NCBI GenBank assembly: GCA_959347315.1
Contig: OY365808.1
Span: 58,587,535 to 58,651,534 of the forward strand
Direction of reading: 5' to 3'
Source of the DNA: Bimastos eiseni
Taxonomy: Eukaryota; Annelida; Clitellata; Crassiclitellata; Lumbricidae
DNA length: 64,000 nucleotides
Every line of letters starts with the position of its first letter. Within the stretch, counting starts at the first letter, position 1. Shown here piece by piece: positions 12,801 to 24,700 of this stretch. The notes below the pieces were generated by a model. That model saw nothing but the letters and a program-made list of their open reading frames with translations, did no database searches and was not told the origin of the DNA. The position numbers and the translations under genes are program-made.

Positions 12801-13903
12801 CTATTTGTGTATGTGTGCTTATTATATAGATGTAGTTATGTGTTTACCCTTATTTCCTTTGTATAACCTTTTTACCCTCTTCTCAGTTGTCATTTGTGAA
12901 TGTTGAACTTTTAATTCATCTCTCAATTTACATATCTACTCTAATCTAACTTCTTCTCGTTTCTCTCCATATCACAACTTTACCTGAATTACATATCGAT
13001 GAAAAATGTTCCTTAAACTTTAGAATATTATTTGTTGGTCGGTTGCTTTGGACCATGTTTCGACTGATTAAAGATAATCAGGATAAATAGATTTTGACTA
13101 GGTTTCGTTTGATTTTATTGAAGGTGCGGCGAAGAGTGCGACCCGTGTTCCAGATGACCAGAACCCTGGCGCTCCTCTATGACTCAATGACGTTTTTAGC
13201 AACAAGAGTTGCAATTGCGTATCTCACATTTCCATTTGTTCTTCTGGAATTCTGGCCGTCAATTGCCATCTATAAGTGAGTGGTATTACAGTTGTAAGTA
13301 TTGCTCTAATCTTATTAAATCAATTCTATTGTGATGTTGTCATTACCTTTTGCCTCTAAATCATTGCTACATTGCTCTCACACTGGACGCAGTGTCTTTG
13401 ATTTGTATAGCATTCTGACTGGTGCTTTATAAATCGCTATCCCTTCCTTTGTATTACCTTTACTTTTCTTATCTTTGTATTACCGTTACCTTAATTTCCT
13501 GTTGCAATATTTATAGCAGGTGTAATAGTATATTAAACTATCCCTGTCAGTCTTTCATCCTCTTTTGCTTTTCGCAAAACCTACTTCTCCCCAGGCCTTT
13601 CGCTCTGGCAGCGCTTCTGAACGGTTCACCCTGCTAGAAGTGCTTTATAAATGCTTAAATACAATACAATACAATATTAGTAATGACAACTGTCAATAAC
13701 ATCAACATTAACTATAGCAGTTGTGGTGATATCATTGTATTGTTATTGTGTGCATCGTTTTGTGGAATTTTACTGACATTTCTCTTTGTCTTCTTGTTCT
13801 TTGAAGGCAGCTCTACTTTTGGATGCATATCGCAGTTGTTGCTGTCGGTGTCATGCTTCTCCTTCTGCCGAAAGCCAAATCTGAACGAACGAAACAACAA
13901 TAG
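3890..13903 (+). CDS. MBOAT2: MBOAT1/2-type lysophospholipid acyltransferase, complete, 12 exons
   Basis: Exons: 3890-3979, 4206-4351, 4881-5051, 5414-5524, 9262-9409, 9954-10013, 10450-10540, 10926-11024, 11294-11397, 11944-12135, 13124-13275, 13807-13903. All junctions are GT-AG and in phase, giving 486 residues, close to human MBOAT1/2. The family is a multipass ER membrane enzyme that acylates lysophospholipids. Diagnostic blocks include DYGGYTLDITGPMMISTQ, PSLLEFSSYIF followed by GPFCFYKDY, KYYFAWKL and GFNGYDE. Exon 10 carries the active-site Asn region (LDNWN) and the membrane-embedded His in SAFWHGFYIGYY (about residue 382). The start ATG opens an N-terminus (LLRPISEATGLSID) resembling MBOAT2. 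Exon 5 could instead read through to a stop at 9541. Intron 4 holds a hAT transposon and intron 10 a hAT MITE, and exon 8 has four tandem acceptors. MBOAT1 and MBOAT2 cannot be separated here. Confidence 0.95.
4501..4563. repeat. (CA)n-type microsatellite in MBOAT intron 2
   Basis: Imperfect ACAC-rich run with interspersed T and C. Confidence 0.8.
5998..9010 (+). mobile_element. hAT-superfamily DNA transposon, 3,013 bp
   Basis: The element begins CAAAGTTCGACCGTACG and ends with the inverted CGTACGGTCGAACAATG, so the terminal inverted repeats share GTTCGACCGTACG after a leading CA. It is flanked by a perfect 8-bp target duplication GTATTGAA (5990-5997 and 9011-9018), the hAT length. Both ends carry subterminal copies of ATAGCGTACGCGTACGGTAC (about 6029 and 6064 on the left, 8941 and 8979 on the right, the last one degenerate), a CG-rich palindromic module likely to bind transposase. 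It sits in intron 4 of the MBOAT gene in the same orientation and encodes one transposase. Confidence 0.93.
6707..8625 (+). pseudogene. hAT transposase (BED finger and RNase-H-like core), one frameshift
   Basis: Residues 1-60 form a BED-type zinc finger (CIYCSKVFWGGG then RIRAHM). A hAT-family region follows, with the first catalytic Asp region in VSDGWSD, the second in ITDSAANC, and the conserved CSAHCLDLLLEDW insertion-domain start. The reading frame shifts by one base near 7970, in a run of four A's: frame one ends in ISKCLQSK and frame two resumes at MFTIQESINNF. The remainder, to the stop at 8623-8625, has the C-terminal hAT dimerisation region with the catalytic Glu block SSVAERSWSLFGF and an acidic tail. 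Apart from this single indel the protein (about 640 residues) is complete. With intact termini and target duplication, that makes it young or recently active; the indel could also be a sequencing error. Confidence 0.88.
10822..10925 (+). repeat. Four 26-bp tandem 3' splice sites before MBOAT exon 8
   Basis: Acceptor-like TTTCAG/CTTCAG ends fall at 10847, 10873, 10899 and 10925, exactly 26 bases apart, each after a pyrimidine-rich TTTCACTTTCTG-like tract. The last is the acceptor that keeps homology in phase. Confidence 0.85.
12276..12684 (+). mobile_element. Non-autonomous hAT MITE, 409 bp, MBOAT intron 10
   Basis: Terminal inverted repeats TAGAGATGAACCGAA and TAGGGATGAAGCGAA, with a perfect 8-bp target duplication ATAATCAT (12268-12275 and 12685-12692). 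No coding capacity. Confidence 0.85.
13560..13676 (+). repeat. Retroposon 3' tail ending in (ATACA)n
   Basis: GCGCTTCTGAACGGTTCA, then GTGCTTTATAAATGCTTAAATACAATAC repeats. The same tail is recognisable at 55580-55650, and related GGCGC-TATAAAT tails occur at about 20715 and, reversed, near 31965. Confidence 0.5.
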
Positions 13904-15950
13904 GAAGACGGATGATGACAATATTGTAGTCACCAGTGCACAGACAATCTCGTCTCTCTTTTCTCTTGTCATCTGAGACCTTGGATTGTGCAGCAGTCCT
14001 CAGGACTGGGTCTTATCTGACAAGGACACATTTAGGTCCTCAGGACCGGGTCTTATCTGACAAGGACCCATTTAGGTCGATGACATCAATCAGAGCCTTT
14101 AAGCCATGATCAGATTTTGCACATTTTCCATTCTACGTTAGGAATTGGTTTCATTCTCCATGGAAAACATAAATTGGGTTAATTTGATTTTTCTGGGGAT
14201 ACGTTTGCTTTGGTGGTCATGCTAAAATGTCGGGTTCCATAGTACATCCCCAATGAGATGAACGTTATTATTAGGGTGCAATTGTATTTAGGATGTGTGT
14301 TTGTTGGCTCAAATGCTTGTCAATGTTTTTAGAGGGCTATTTTTAAAGTCAGAGTGTTTTAGTTGAGAAATTCTGCAGGTCATTCATTCTTTGAATACAA
14401 TTACTTTCTGTGACAATTTCGAGGGTGCAATCGGTCGGTGGAGGGTGGGGGTGGAAACTGCTGCCTTCTTCCCCACTCCTTCAAGTTACTGATGGCACCC
14501 AATCAAACAGGGTACATTGATGCCAGCTGTGGATTGGTTTTGAAACATCTGGCATTCAGTGAATGCATTAGAGTCTGGGAGAGACGTTGAGAAAGTCATA
14601 GACGAGAGCCGAGGAGTGCCGTCGATTGATTCTCATCATTAGAACACAGATCTTTATCATCAAAGAGAGAAGAAGAAGCAAATGATATTAACAACTTAAG
14701 ATGTATTAATAAATTATGACTGTTTTAACTCTATTATTTCGTTAGTTGTCTTGCTGTGTCTCCATCCTTTTGATGAGTAGATGAAGAACAATTCAGCTGC
14801 TGAGATTCTCTTAACTCTTGTGCTTCGCTTTACACCAGTTTTTCTTTTAATGTTGCACATTTTTTATGTTCAAGTCTGACTCAGTTGATTATGTGCACTG
14901 CTGGACATCAAGACTTTCATAAGTAAGCATTCAGACTTTAAATTGAAATCAAATCCTTCTATGAGATTCAACTGTTTCTGATAGGCAGAATCTGAGTGGT
15001 TGTCTTTTGACACAGAGAACAACATGGGTTCAAAGTTCATCCTCTTCTGGCACTAATTGCTATGTCTTTGGTCAGGGCCTTCACTCATAACTTTGCAGCA
15101 GAGTATCTTTTAAACAGCAGCACTTTATTAGCGTTTGCATAATAATCATAATAATCAAAGAAGCATTGCATTGTGGTTCATTGTCTTTGAAGCATAAGTT
15201 TTGCATACATAAATCTGTGGACACTGGAAGTGCTTGTTAAGAGTTTTTGAACCATGGTATCTAGTTAGCTACATGTGCTCTGTTGGAAGCTGCGGCATTG
15301 GACTAGATTCCTTAAGACATCGTGTATTCTTCTCAATACTAGAAGATGATAGTGTTGACCTAGAGTTTTAAAGCTTTTGATTTGTCCTTAAGTATTTTGG
15401 CCCAATGTTTTTGAGATATGTTGTTTGTTTTATTTACAGTTAAATGAAAATGTTTACCTTGTTATTTTAAATGCAATGTTCTATATAACGTGATTTTCCT
15501 TGTTCTTATCATGTGATAATCATTTCTTTGATATTACAATGTGTATACAAATCACTTAAGGATTCTTTTGAATCAGTTGACATGGGCTTGCCATTTTTTT
15601 TAAACTTAGTCCTTAGGTAGTTTTATGTCAGGTTTTACTCAATCGATTTGCATAAAAGTCTTGAATTCTGTAGCATTATCAATTTTCGTCTATAATTTTC
15701 TTAGTTTTGTTGACCTTTGTCTTTATTTATTTAAAAGTTGAGCCTCTAATTCAAGTGAGCTCTCTGCAGTTGAACCCTACAAATCATGTAACTAGATGAT
15801 GTCGTCTGATATTAGTTAAACTGTGCAACGCATTCTTATGATATCCAGGCTATTAAATATCGTTATTCTTATTATTATGTTGCTTTTGTTTCATCTGAAT
15901 CTGTAGAATGAAGAAATTGTGATTGAAGTATCACTAGCTGTTGCTTAGCT
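13904..15950. other. MBOAT 3' flank, no further gene seen
   Basis: Contains a 40-bp direct duplication (13996-14035 and 14036-14075, two mismatches) just past the stop codon, then AT-rich DNA. The true polyadenylation site was not identified. Confidence 0.45.
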
Positions 15951-15951
15951 A

Positions 15952-16110
15952 TCCTATTGTTTAGCTTTCCTATTGTTTAGCTTTCCTATTGTTTAGCTCT
16001 CCTATTGTTTAGCTCTCCTATTGTTTAGCTCTCCTATTGTTTAGCTCTCCTATTGTTTAGCTCTCCTATTGTTTAGCTATCCTATTGTTTAGCTTTCCTA
16101 TTGTTTAGCT
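15952..16110. repeat. 16-bp minisatellite, 10 copies
   Basis: CCTATTGTTTAGCTYT repeats at 15953, 15969, 15985 and so on to 16097 with almost no spacing variation. Most differences are at one C/T/A position. Confidence 0.95.
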
Positions 16111-17945
16111 CTTCTTTCACCAACCTCCTACTACACCCTGCTACCTCCAGTATTTAGTACTGGTGTGAGTTTGATGTTCTAGGCTGTTGAGGATTGTTAT
16201 CATCAGAGGAGTGGCATAGATGCCTGACTGTTGCCTGCTTTATCATACAATCACCTTATGATTTTTTTCGATGTACCTTGCCACCCTGTCATTGTTATAC
16301 CTGTTTATATCATGCCTACCTTACCATGGTATAGTTTTCCTTTTCTTTGCCAAACCTTCCTTCCCATGCATCAATTACAAATCCATATCCCTGCATGCCA
16401 TGTCTTTCCTTTTGTTGTCTTTTCTTGCATTTTTACTATCTCGTACCAAGCTACCATGCTACGTTGTCGCCTTTTCACAGCATTTTCTTCACTTTTGTGC
16501 ATAATACAACTAGATTATAGACATTGAAATTAATCAAATCATTGTTTATAGAGTTTCTGACTTCCTTGCATTTACTTTTATTGTACTGGCTTGCGATTGG
16601 AACCTGCAGTGTTCAATTTTAGGATATTGTGTATTTAAGTTTTAGAAGTTCTTCTTGTATCTCATTTTTGCTCTCTAAAGCAAAGAATTGCTTTGCATTT
16701 TCAACTAAGACGCTAGTCATTTCTGAAGATTCTACCTGAGTATCTCACTATTCTGATTGGCCAACATCATTATGAAAAAATTATTTTCATGGTTGAAATT
16801 GAAGAAATCTGTTTTATTTTTATAGTAGAACCGTTTTTATTTTAGTTGTTTTAAATATTGTGAGATATTTGGATCGTTTTCAAGGTTTTACAATTGTCTT
16901 CCAGTTCAGTTTTCACCTGAGTTTTTTTCTGCAGATCTAAAGACACTTTATCATTTGTTTTTATGTAATCGCTTAATGTTTGAAACTTAGCGACAGCTGT
17001 TGATGGGATGCGTGCAATATCACAGCAGAGGAGCAACAAGTCACTAACAACCCCAACCCCAATTGGTGTTGATAGGGCAAGGTCATGTGTAATTGATTGA
17101 GCTTATTAGCTTGACCCAGTTATTTCCGTTTTGTGTTTGGCCTGACCTTTTCTTGTGTGATCATCTGGGGTTTTTGTTACTCTACTTATTTATATCACAA
17201 TGCTGCATGTTACCCTAGCTTACCATAATGCACCTTATAACTTATCTTAATATGGATCTGTTATCTTCTCCTAAGATATCTTTCCTAATCGAAAGCCCCG
17301 TGAGCTACAACTATATCTCTTCTAATTAGGTTACCTTACCCTACTGAGTCCCTTTGCATGCTATACCTAAAGAAGCTGTTGCTTTGTGGCTGTTGTCTGT
17401 TAACTTAGATTAGGTGGTCGAAGGGTTGAAGTGTGTCTATCTGATGATGTGGTCATTTCTAAGAACCTGTTTGTTTGTATGTGTGTTGGTGTTTGTATGT
17501 ATGTTTGTATGTATGTATGTATGTATGTGTTGATTTTGTATTCATGTATATTATATGCATTTGGGCTTTTATTAAACACATTTTAAGAACCCTTTCAGAA
17601 ACATGTTTGAATGTATTATAATATATTGATACATATGTGCGTTTTTGTATGTGTGTGTGTGGGGGGGATTCATGTGCTATGGATTCATCTGTTGCTTTTT
17701 CTTCTGACTGTTGCAACAGTCTCGTTGTGCGTGCAGATCACGTGATGAGCTGGACTTCCATTTGATCACATAAAAGACTTTGAAACGATGTTAATCTGTT
17801 TGTGCACATGATATCCTGCGTTGTAGTTGTCTCATCTGCAGATCATGTTGAACATAATCATGTGCTAATTTGTGTCATGTGTTAAAAGTTGTCTAATGGA
17901 GTGTAGTGTGACAATTCTTTGGACCAATCTCTGAGATGTGTTTTT
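16111..17945. other. Intergenic AT-rich sequence
   Basis: No exon recognised. Includes a (TATG)n/(TGTATG)n run at 17465-17530 and a GT-rich run ending in nine G's near 17668. Confidence 0.4.
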
Positions 17946-17949
17946 ATAT

Positions 17950-18755
17950 TGAGGGAAGGGTGAGGCTGGGGAGGCAAGGGCAGACCCCATCCAGGAAGGG
18001 GTGAGGCTGGGGAGGCAAGGGCAGACCCCATCCAGGAAGGGGTGAGGCTGGGGAGGCAAGGGCAGACCCCATCCAAGGAGGGGTGAGCTGGAGAGGCAAG
18101 GGCAGACCCCATCCAAGGAGGGGTGAGGCTGGGGAGGCAAGGGCAGACCCCATCCAAGGAGGGGTGAGGCTGGGGAGGCAAGGGCAGACCCCATCCAGGG
18201 AGGGGTGAGGCTGGAGAGGCAAGGGCAGACCCCATCCAAGGAGGGGTGAGGCTGGAGAGGCAAGGGCAGACCCCATCCAAGGAGGGGTGAGGCTGGAGAG
18301 GCAAGGGCAGACCCCATCGAGGGAAGGGTGAGGTTGGGGAGGCAAAGGCAGACCCCATCCAAGGAGGGGTGAGGCTGGAGAGGCAAGGGCAGACCCCATC
18401 CAAGGAGGGGTGAGGCTGGAGAGGCAAGGGCAGACCCCATCCAGGGAGGGGTGAGGCTGGAGAGGCAAGGGCAGACCCCATCCAGGGAGGGGTGAGGCTG
18501 GGGAGGCAAGGGTAGACCCCATCCAAGGAGGGGTGAGGCTGGGGAGGCAAGGGCAGACCCCATCCAGGGAGGGGTGAGGCTGGGGAGGCAAGGGTAGACC
18601 CCATCCAAGGAGGGGTGAGGCTGGAGAGGCAAGGGCAGACCCCATCGAGGGAAGGGTGAGGTTGGGGAGGCAAAGGCAGACCCCATCGAGGCAAGGGCAA
18701 GGTTGGAGCGGTAAGGACAGGCCTCATCGAGGGATGGATTAGGTTGGGGAGGCAA
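17950..18755. repeat. 41-bp GC-rich minisatellite, about 19 copies
   Basis: The unit contains GCAGACCCCATCCAAGGAG then GGGTGAGGCTGGGGAGGCAAG. Variants differ at CCAGG/CCAAGG/CGAGG and at GGGG/GGAG. The period of 41 is not a multiple of three and the unit has no stop on the minus strand, so all three minus frames stay open for 230-296 codons. These are not genes. Confidence 0.95.
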
Positions 18756-21700
18756 GCGAGGACAGACCCTTTTAGTTAAGTATTAATTCTGTGTTGATTG
18801 TATATAGATATTAGGCTTTAATTCCCGTGCTAAATGGCATCTGAATGCGAGAGACAGACAGACAGAGACAGACAGACAGACAGAGATACAGACAGAGACA
18901 CAAGAGACAAGCCAGAGAGGGGGAATACCCTACAACATAGATGGATAGCGGTTAAAACTTATGAGAAATTGTACTTTCGTCATTTCTGCAGATCCCACAA
19001 AGCGAAATAGATCCGGAGATCTCGAGTCAGACAGCCAGGCTGACAGACAGACAGACAGACAATCGGCTGAGGTGGATGATGATTAAAGTTGAAAGAGCGA
19101 TGGGAGTACATAGAGAATGAGGGTTATTCGATGGTTTCATATGTTTATTGACTGATTGACTCACTGTGGCTGATTGTGAGATCATATGGGGTGCATTGAT
19201 TGATTGTCAATCGATCACGACTGATTGATCGAGGCTAGTTCATTCAGATCGATTGAGTGATTAAATTGGTCCATTGATTGAATAAGTATGTTCCATTGAT
19301 CAGCCAGATGTATTTAAGTGATCAATAATATTGTAGGCCTAATTGATTGTTGTTCCTTTTTTGGCTCTGCGACATTTGAGCTGCAAACTACTGGTTCATA
19401 TAGCGCTTGTTGAAGGTGTTGAGTGAAGATGAGACTACACACACACATGCAACGCCCTTTAATGGAGTCATTTAAGTTACATATTATATGAACAGTGGGT
19501 CTATAATAAAGCATTAAAAGAATTATTTTAATCTTTTTCTGATATTATTTCTTCAGTGAACTTAATATTTTTTATGTGAAGACACTTTCGTATTTGAAAC
19601 GTTGTAGGCCTACGTCAAAAAATGACGCATTTATCAAGTAATAATTTAATGTGAGAGTCAGTGAGACTCTTTCCTGCTGTAGCTAGCTAGTCCCTCGTCA
19701 CAGCTGTCCACTTCAATCACCTTCGTGACTTCGTCGTTCTCTTTTGTCTCCTGTCCTATCGATCCGATTAATCGGCATCTCAGACAACAGAATGATCATT
19801 AATACTGATCTAGATGGCTGTCTGGCTACACCGATCGCCTATCTCCTGCTGCAGATGACCTCCTTAGGCTCTAACACGATGGACCGGGAATATTAGCTTG
19901 CGTAGAACAATGACTGGAGGGTAATTAGTCGACACGGTCGCAGCCTCTATGCTCTATAGTCATTGGCCAGACTGTGATCCGTCGTTTTCGGTCGCAGGCG
20001 AGGTCTCGCGCAAGCCGCGTTATCGTCGACGAGATCTCGTTCGGGACGCCATTAATGTCGCGCAAGAAGCAAGATTCCGATTTCAGATTTCTGATGGGCA
20101 TCGACTTGACGACTGCCGACGGCTTTGAATTACATTTGTATTGGTGACGATTAGCGGAGGTCTAAGCGCCGTTGCCAACTCTCCGCTGGTCAATCTCGCA
20201 CCGATAAGGACTCGTTACTAGCCGCCGACGACTCCTTATCGCCTGGTTTACAACCTTCGCGGGATCTCCTTCGGTAATTACTCGAGGAGTGACCGCTGGT
20301 CAGTCTTTGTCCACCGAATGGGTTCGATGGTGGTTAGGCTAATAACGGTGGGGCCTCTGTCTGCTCTCTTCTTGCGCCGGAATCTCATAGGCCTATAGAC
20401 AGAGGCACACCATGGAAAGTGTTTATATAATTAGATAGGCCTATGTAGCTTTCCAGCCATAAAATTGATTGAATAGGTGAGGATTGTTTACTAAACTTAG
20501 AGAGTAGGCCTAAACGAAGTATTGATGAAGGTGAGATTTTAAAACTTACATCGTATATCTTGGAATCTGGTGCGTCACAGATCTATATATTGCTGATTCA
20601 GTGAATTCCTTCAATATTAAGTTGAAATCGTGCTTGTTCACCGAGGCTTATCCAGTCTGGTGGTTTGTCGAATTGTTATATAGTCGTCCTTGCAGTGGCA
20701 TGAAAGCGTTTACGGCGCCTTATAAATTGTCGTCATTATTATTATTATTACTAGCTGTTAACACGTAAAGAATCACGGGTCGGATAATAGTTTAGCTGAT
20801 GACTGGCACTGTTCGTTCTATCTGTTAACCTGTGAATATTCACGGGTCAAACTCGATTTTAACGTTGCTATAGTAGTGGTGAAGCCACTTTGACGCAGAA
20901 ATATGCCTACACATTAATTAAACGAAACGGTCAACGAACTGTGCGTCTCCTACACTGCAAGTTCGCAGCGGTCAATACTAAAATACGCAAAAATTACACA
21001 TTACCCATTTACCAAAAATTACACATTACCCATTAACTTGAATAACTTCCATTGAGTTTTCGTTTAGTTCTAATAATTGCATATATATTTACATTAGACG
21101 ATGAATTTAACTTTAATAACTGCAGCTATACTTACATAGGCGCGAATAAAAAAAATTGAAACGCGAATCGAACGTTTGTTTACAGTGACTTTTTCAAATA
21201 CTTAGGTCAGTTTGTGTCCAATCACGCGCTTTTGCGCGGCAAATATGTCGGTCAACTTCTAATATTTCGGTCAACTTCTGTCCAATCACGCGTCTTAGAT
21301 TCAACTTCTGTCCAATCAGGCGCCTTAGATATGACGGACAAAGCACGTGACTTAGGTAATTATATGGATAGATTATTATTATTGCGGGATCTCACAAGGT
21401 CGAGGTTTCTTCTTTACTGTTCTCGAAGATAGGTGAAATCGCCTAAACTGAAGACTCGAGTTTGTTTGATTTGGCATTGGCGACAATAGTTAGGCCTAAA
21501 GAAGGAGTGTGCCTCAATAGCATTCTGGGGATTAATTTAATGCATGGCTTAAATTCAATAACCCGTTTTCAAAAACGCTTTGTAACCAGCATTAAAATTA
21601 AAGGCTAAAATTTTATTTACATAGCGTAATACACCATGCAGTTCTGCACGCATGGGTACACCTAATACGGGTGTGTGCCAAAATATAAGTAGGCCTAATT

Positions 21701-21785
21701 CTAATTATTCATTAACTGATGAACTCGTGTTTGTAAGGATATGCCTAATCGTAGTTCTTTTTCATACTTCTCACAATGTATGGTT
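18756..21785. other. Intergenic; CpG-rich block 3' of the Osr gene
   Basis: (GACA)n lies at about 18850-18905 and again near 19042-19061. A GATTGATTG-rich stretch is at 19140-19290. From 19690 to 20350 the sequence is clearly richer in CG than its surroundings and holds GATAAGG/CCTTATC and TAATTAC motifs, but no open frame. A 24-25-bp direct repeat is at 20989-21037. About 30-bp repeats with TCAACTTCTGTCCAATCA lie at 21210-21330. No gene recognised. Confidence 0.45.
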
Positions 21786-24700
21786 TCACCAGATTTTCTT
21801 CCTGCTTCCAGATGTTGAAAAGGTTCTGGTGATCAAGGATGATTCATCTCCGGTGGCAGAAATAAGTTCGGAGGAGACACCGCGTGTGTGCACAAGTTTG
21901 TGCGTCTCTAGGTCGGTGAGTCGCCGGAAGACAGCGCAACAGTTGGCGCACGAATACGAGTAGATTTGTGTGTGCGTGAGGACGTGCGCGCGTAGTGAGT
22001 TCTTCTGTTGAAAGGATTTGCCACAAGTGAAACATCGTAGCGTTGATACCTGAACCAATGACACATGCTTAGCCAATTGTCAGCGTCCAATCAAACCACG
22101 TCTTCGCTTTCTTACTATGCTTTTTGTTAGTCTACCATTGTTGCGGGTCATGACTCTCATCACTCGTCATGAACCCTCGAATTTTATTAATATGATTAAT
22201 GCAACTAAAGGGTTACGCCGACAGCAGAACCTTATGTGCCTAAAGTGTGGTACGGTGGCCTATTGGTTAGAGTGGTCGACCTGTAACGCTCAGTTTGCGG
22301 GTTCGGTCCGAGAGACCTTGAGCAAGTCCTTTGCGCAGTACTTCTGCAGTTGCGCCGTCGAGGCGTGTCACGGTGTGTGCACTTCTGAGCTGATTGTAAG
22401 AAGGGCAATATAAGTTGTATTGTAAAGTTACCATTGATAGCATTTTACAATAGGCCTAAACATGAATGTCGGAAAAACTATGTGCTTGTGCTATTGCGAT
22501 CAATAAAGTATAATAAATGGATTGATTGATTGTAGGCCCCTACTTTAGATCTTTAGAATGAGGATTTACACTTCTTTAATTAAGCAACGTTGTTCTATTA
22601 TATCCCACAGCTTATTAGTCTGCTATTATGCCTACTGTTTGCGATCATTTTCATGCATTCCTCGCCCTCTTCTCGCTTGGAAACAAGTTCAAACAACATC
22701 GACTCCGCGTGCATGGAGTGAGCAGAGAGGCACGTGTTACTGTATACCTATAGGCAGCAATAGGCTATAGTAGTAACGTGTATGCATGCGTAGGCCCTAC
22801 TATGATAAAGGAACCTATTGTAGTACAGGGAATGTTGAAAATATCGCGGTTCTATTTTGCACTTGTTCTACAAACATCTATGAAGACTTCTTCTTGCCTT
22901 GGTCGTATGAACTGTTCTGTGAACGGCTAGAGTTCTTGATTGACAGAATCCTTTTCCACAGTCTGTGCAGACGAACGGCTTTTCCTTCGAGTGAATGTGT
23001 CTACAAAGAAAACGGAATTCAGTTGTATACACTTCAGATTCAGTGTCATCGTCGTCATCACAATGTCTTTTCCTGTGACTTGGTGTTGATAGAATATTTT
23101 TTTACCTGTGGTCGCGCAGGTGATCCTGTCTACGGAATCTCTTGCAGCAGATGTCGCATTGGTAGGGTCTTTCGTCGGTGTGGGTTCTCTCGTGAATCAG
23201 AAGATTGTAGGATTTGGTGAAATGACGACCACAGAAGCGACATATGAACTGTCTAAAAATAGCAACAAAATCACCAGAAAATATGTAAAAAATTCGGCGT
23301 ACATTTCGTGGACCTCCTCCCTCTGCGTACGTACGTCTGAGCTATAGGCCTACTCCATTGCAATGGTTAAATAGCTAAAGACATCTAAAAGACTTAAATT
23401 GGTAAAATTTACCAATTTTGTAGTTCTGTAGGCTGTTTATTTTTTAGGCATCATATCTGACAGCTTAAATTTGTTAACTGTTATGAAAAAAATAACACAC
23501 TAACAACAATTGCATTTAAAAAGTTTTAATGCTATATAAAATGGAGTAGGCAGGAAATATAGTCTGTAATTGGATTTACAGTTCTGATTTTAATATTCCG
23601 TATTGTGGGCGTCATAATTAGACAGTTATATTTGTGTAGGCCCGTATACGTACATATTTTCGGGACCCCTCCCCATACGCACCCGTATAGGTCTACCTAC
23701 GCAAAATCGCCAAAACTCGAAATCCCCTCCCACTTGCTGCGTATGTAAATGTGGATGGCAGAAACTGAGTGTGTCAAAATATCGGAATTGTAGGTCTCTG
23801 TAAACTGTACTGAAATTAGTATAGTGATATTAAATTTCGAAAACGTTAATCTGCGAATTTCTAAGACCAAACTTAGATCTTTAAAATTTGCAGAGTAAAA
23901 AATTGAAAAAAACGCAAAACGTCATTGAGAGTCATGTTATGATTAGTTTATCAGCATAAAGTCCTAAGCATAAGCGTCTATGCATGGGATTAATGAGCCA
24001 TTGTTCTGAGATAAAGGGGTCTCCGAACGGTCGTAAGCGGTTACAGCGCGGAGTGACACGAAGCCTGGGCATTAATTTGTTATTTTGTAATGTTATTTTG
24101 CAAATCTGTAAAATCAATTATTTGTTTATCAGCTGCAAGTCTGTGTCGCGCAGTCTAGAGATTTGAGGGGATCAATTGACGAGGGGATCAATTGACGGGG
24201 GACCAACTGACGGGGATCAATTGACGCGATACCGTTATAACTACTAGTTAATAACTACAGTAGTTAAAAGTGCCCGTCACTGTTGAAATGTAATATCACC
24301 AGAGCGTTCCGTTCGTGAGCCTCTCCGGCAGTGAGGAATTATATTATCTTTGCTTTCTAGTTTAGATTATTATCAACACTACCATCATCATCATCGACAA
24401 CATACTATCATGCCGCTTACAATACTACTATAATATGATAGACTATATATTACTTTTGAGAGGTTCTTAAAATTACGCTTTACAAAACCTAAGATGCACA
24501 GGCCTACAGATAAAATGGAAATGCTTTAATACAGTGATCGACAGGCAGCTACTGCTGATGCTACTGTATAGACAGAGAGAGAGATACCCCTACTATAGAA
24601 TTATTAGTAAAGACAAGAAGTGATGATTAACGGGATATATCGATCGTACCGTCGCCCCCACAGAAGTTACTAATTGTGGTCTAAAATTTCTACATAGTCA

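Noticed and set aside
15952..16110. CRISPR-like array
   Set aside because: Contiguous 16-bp units without spacers in a eukaryotic genome; a minisatellite.
17865..18755. Three proline-rich proteins on the minus strand
   Set aside because: They are the same 41-bp minisatellite read in three frames; no start context, domain or splice evidence.
22117..22413. Plus-strand 98-codon frame
   Set aside because: It lies over SINE copy B.
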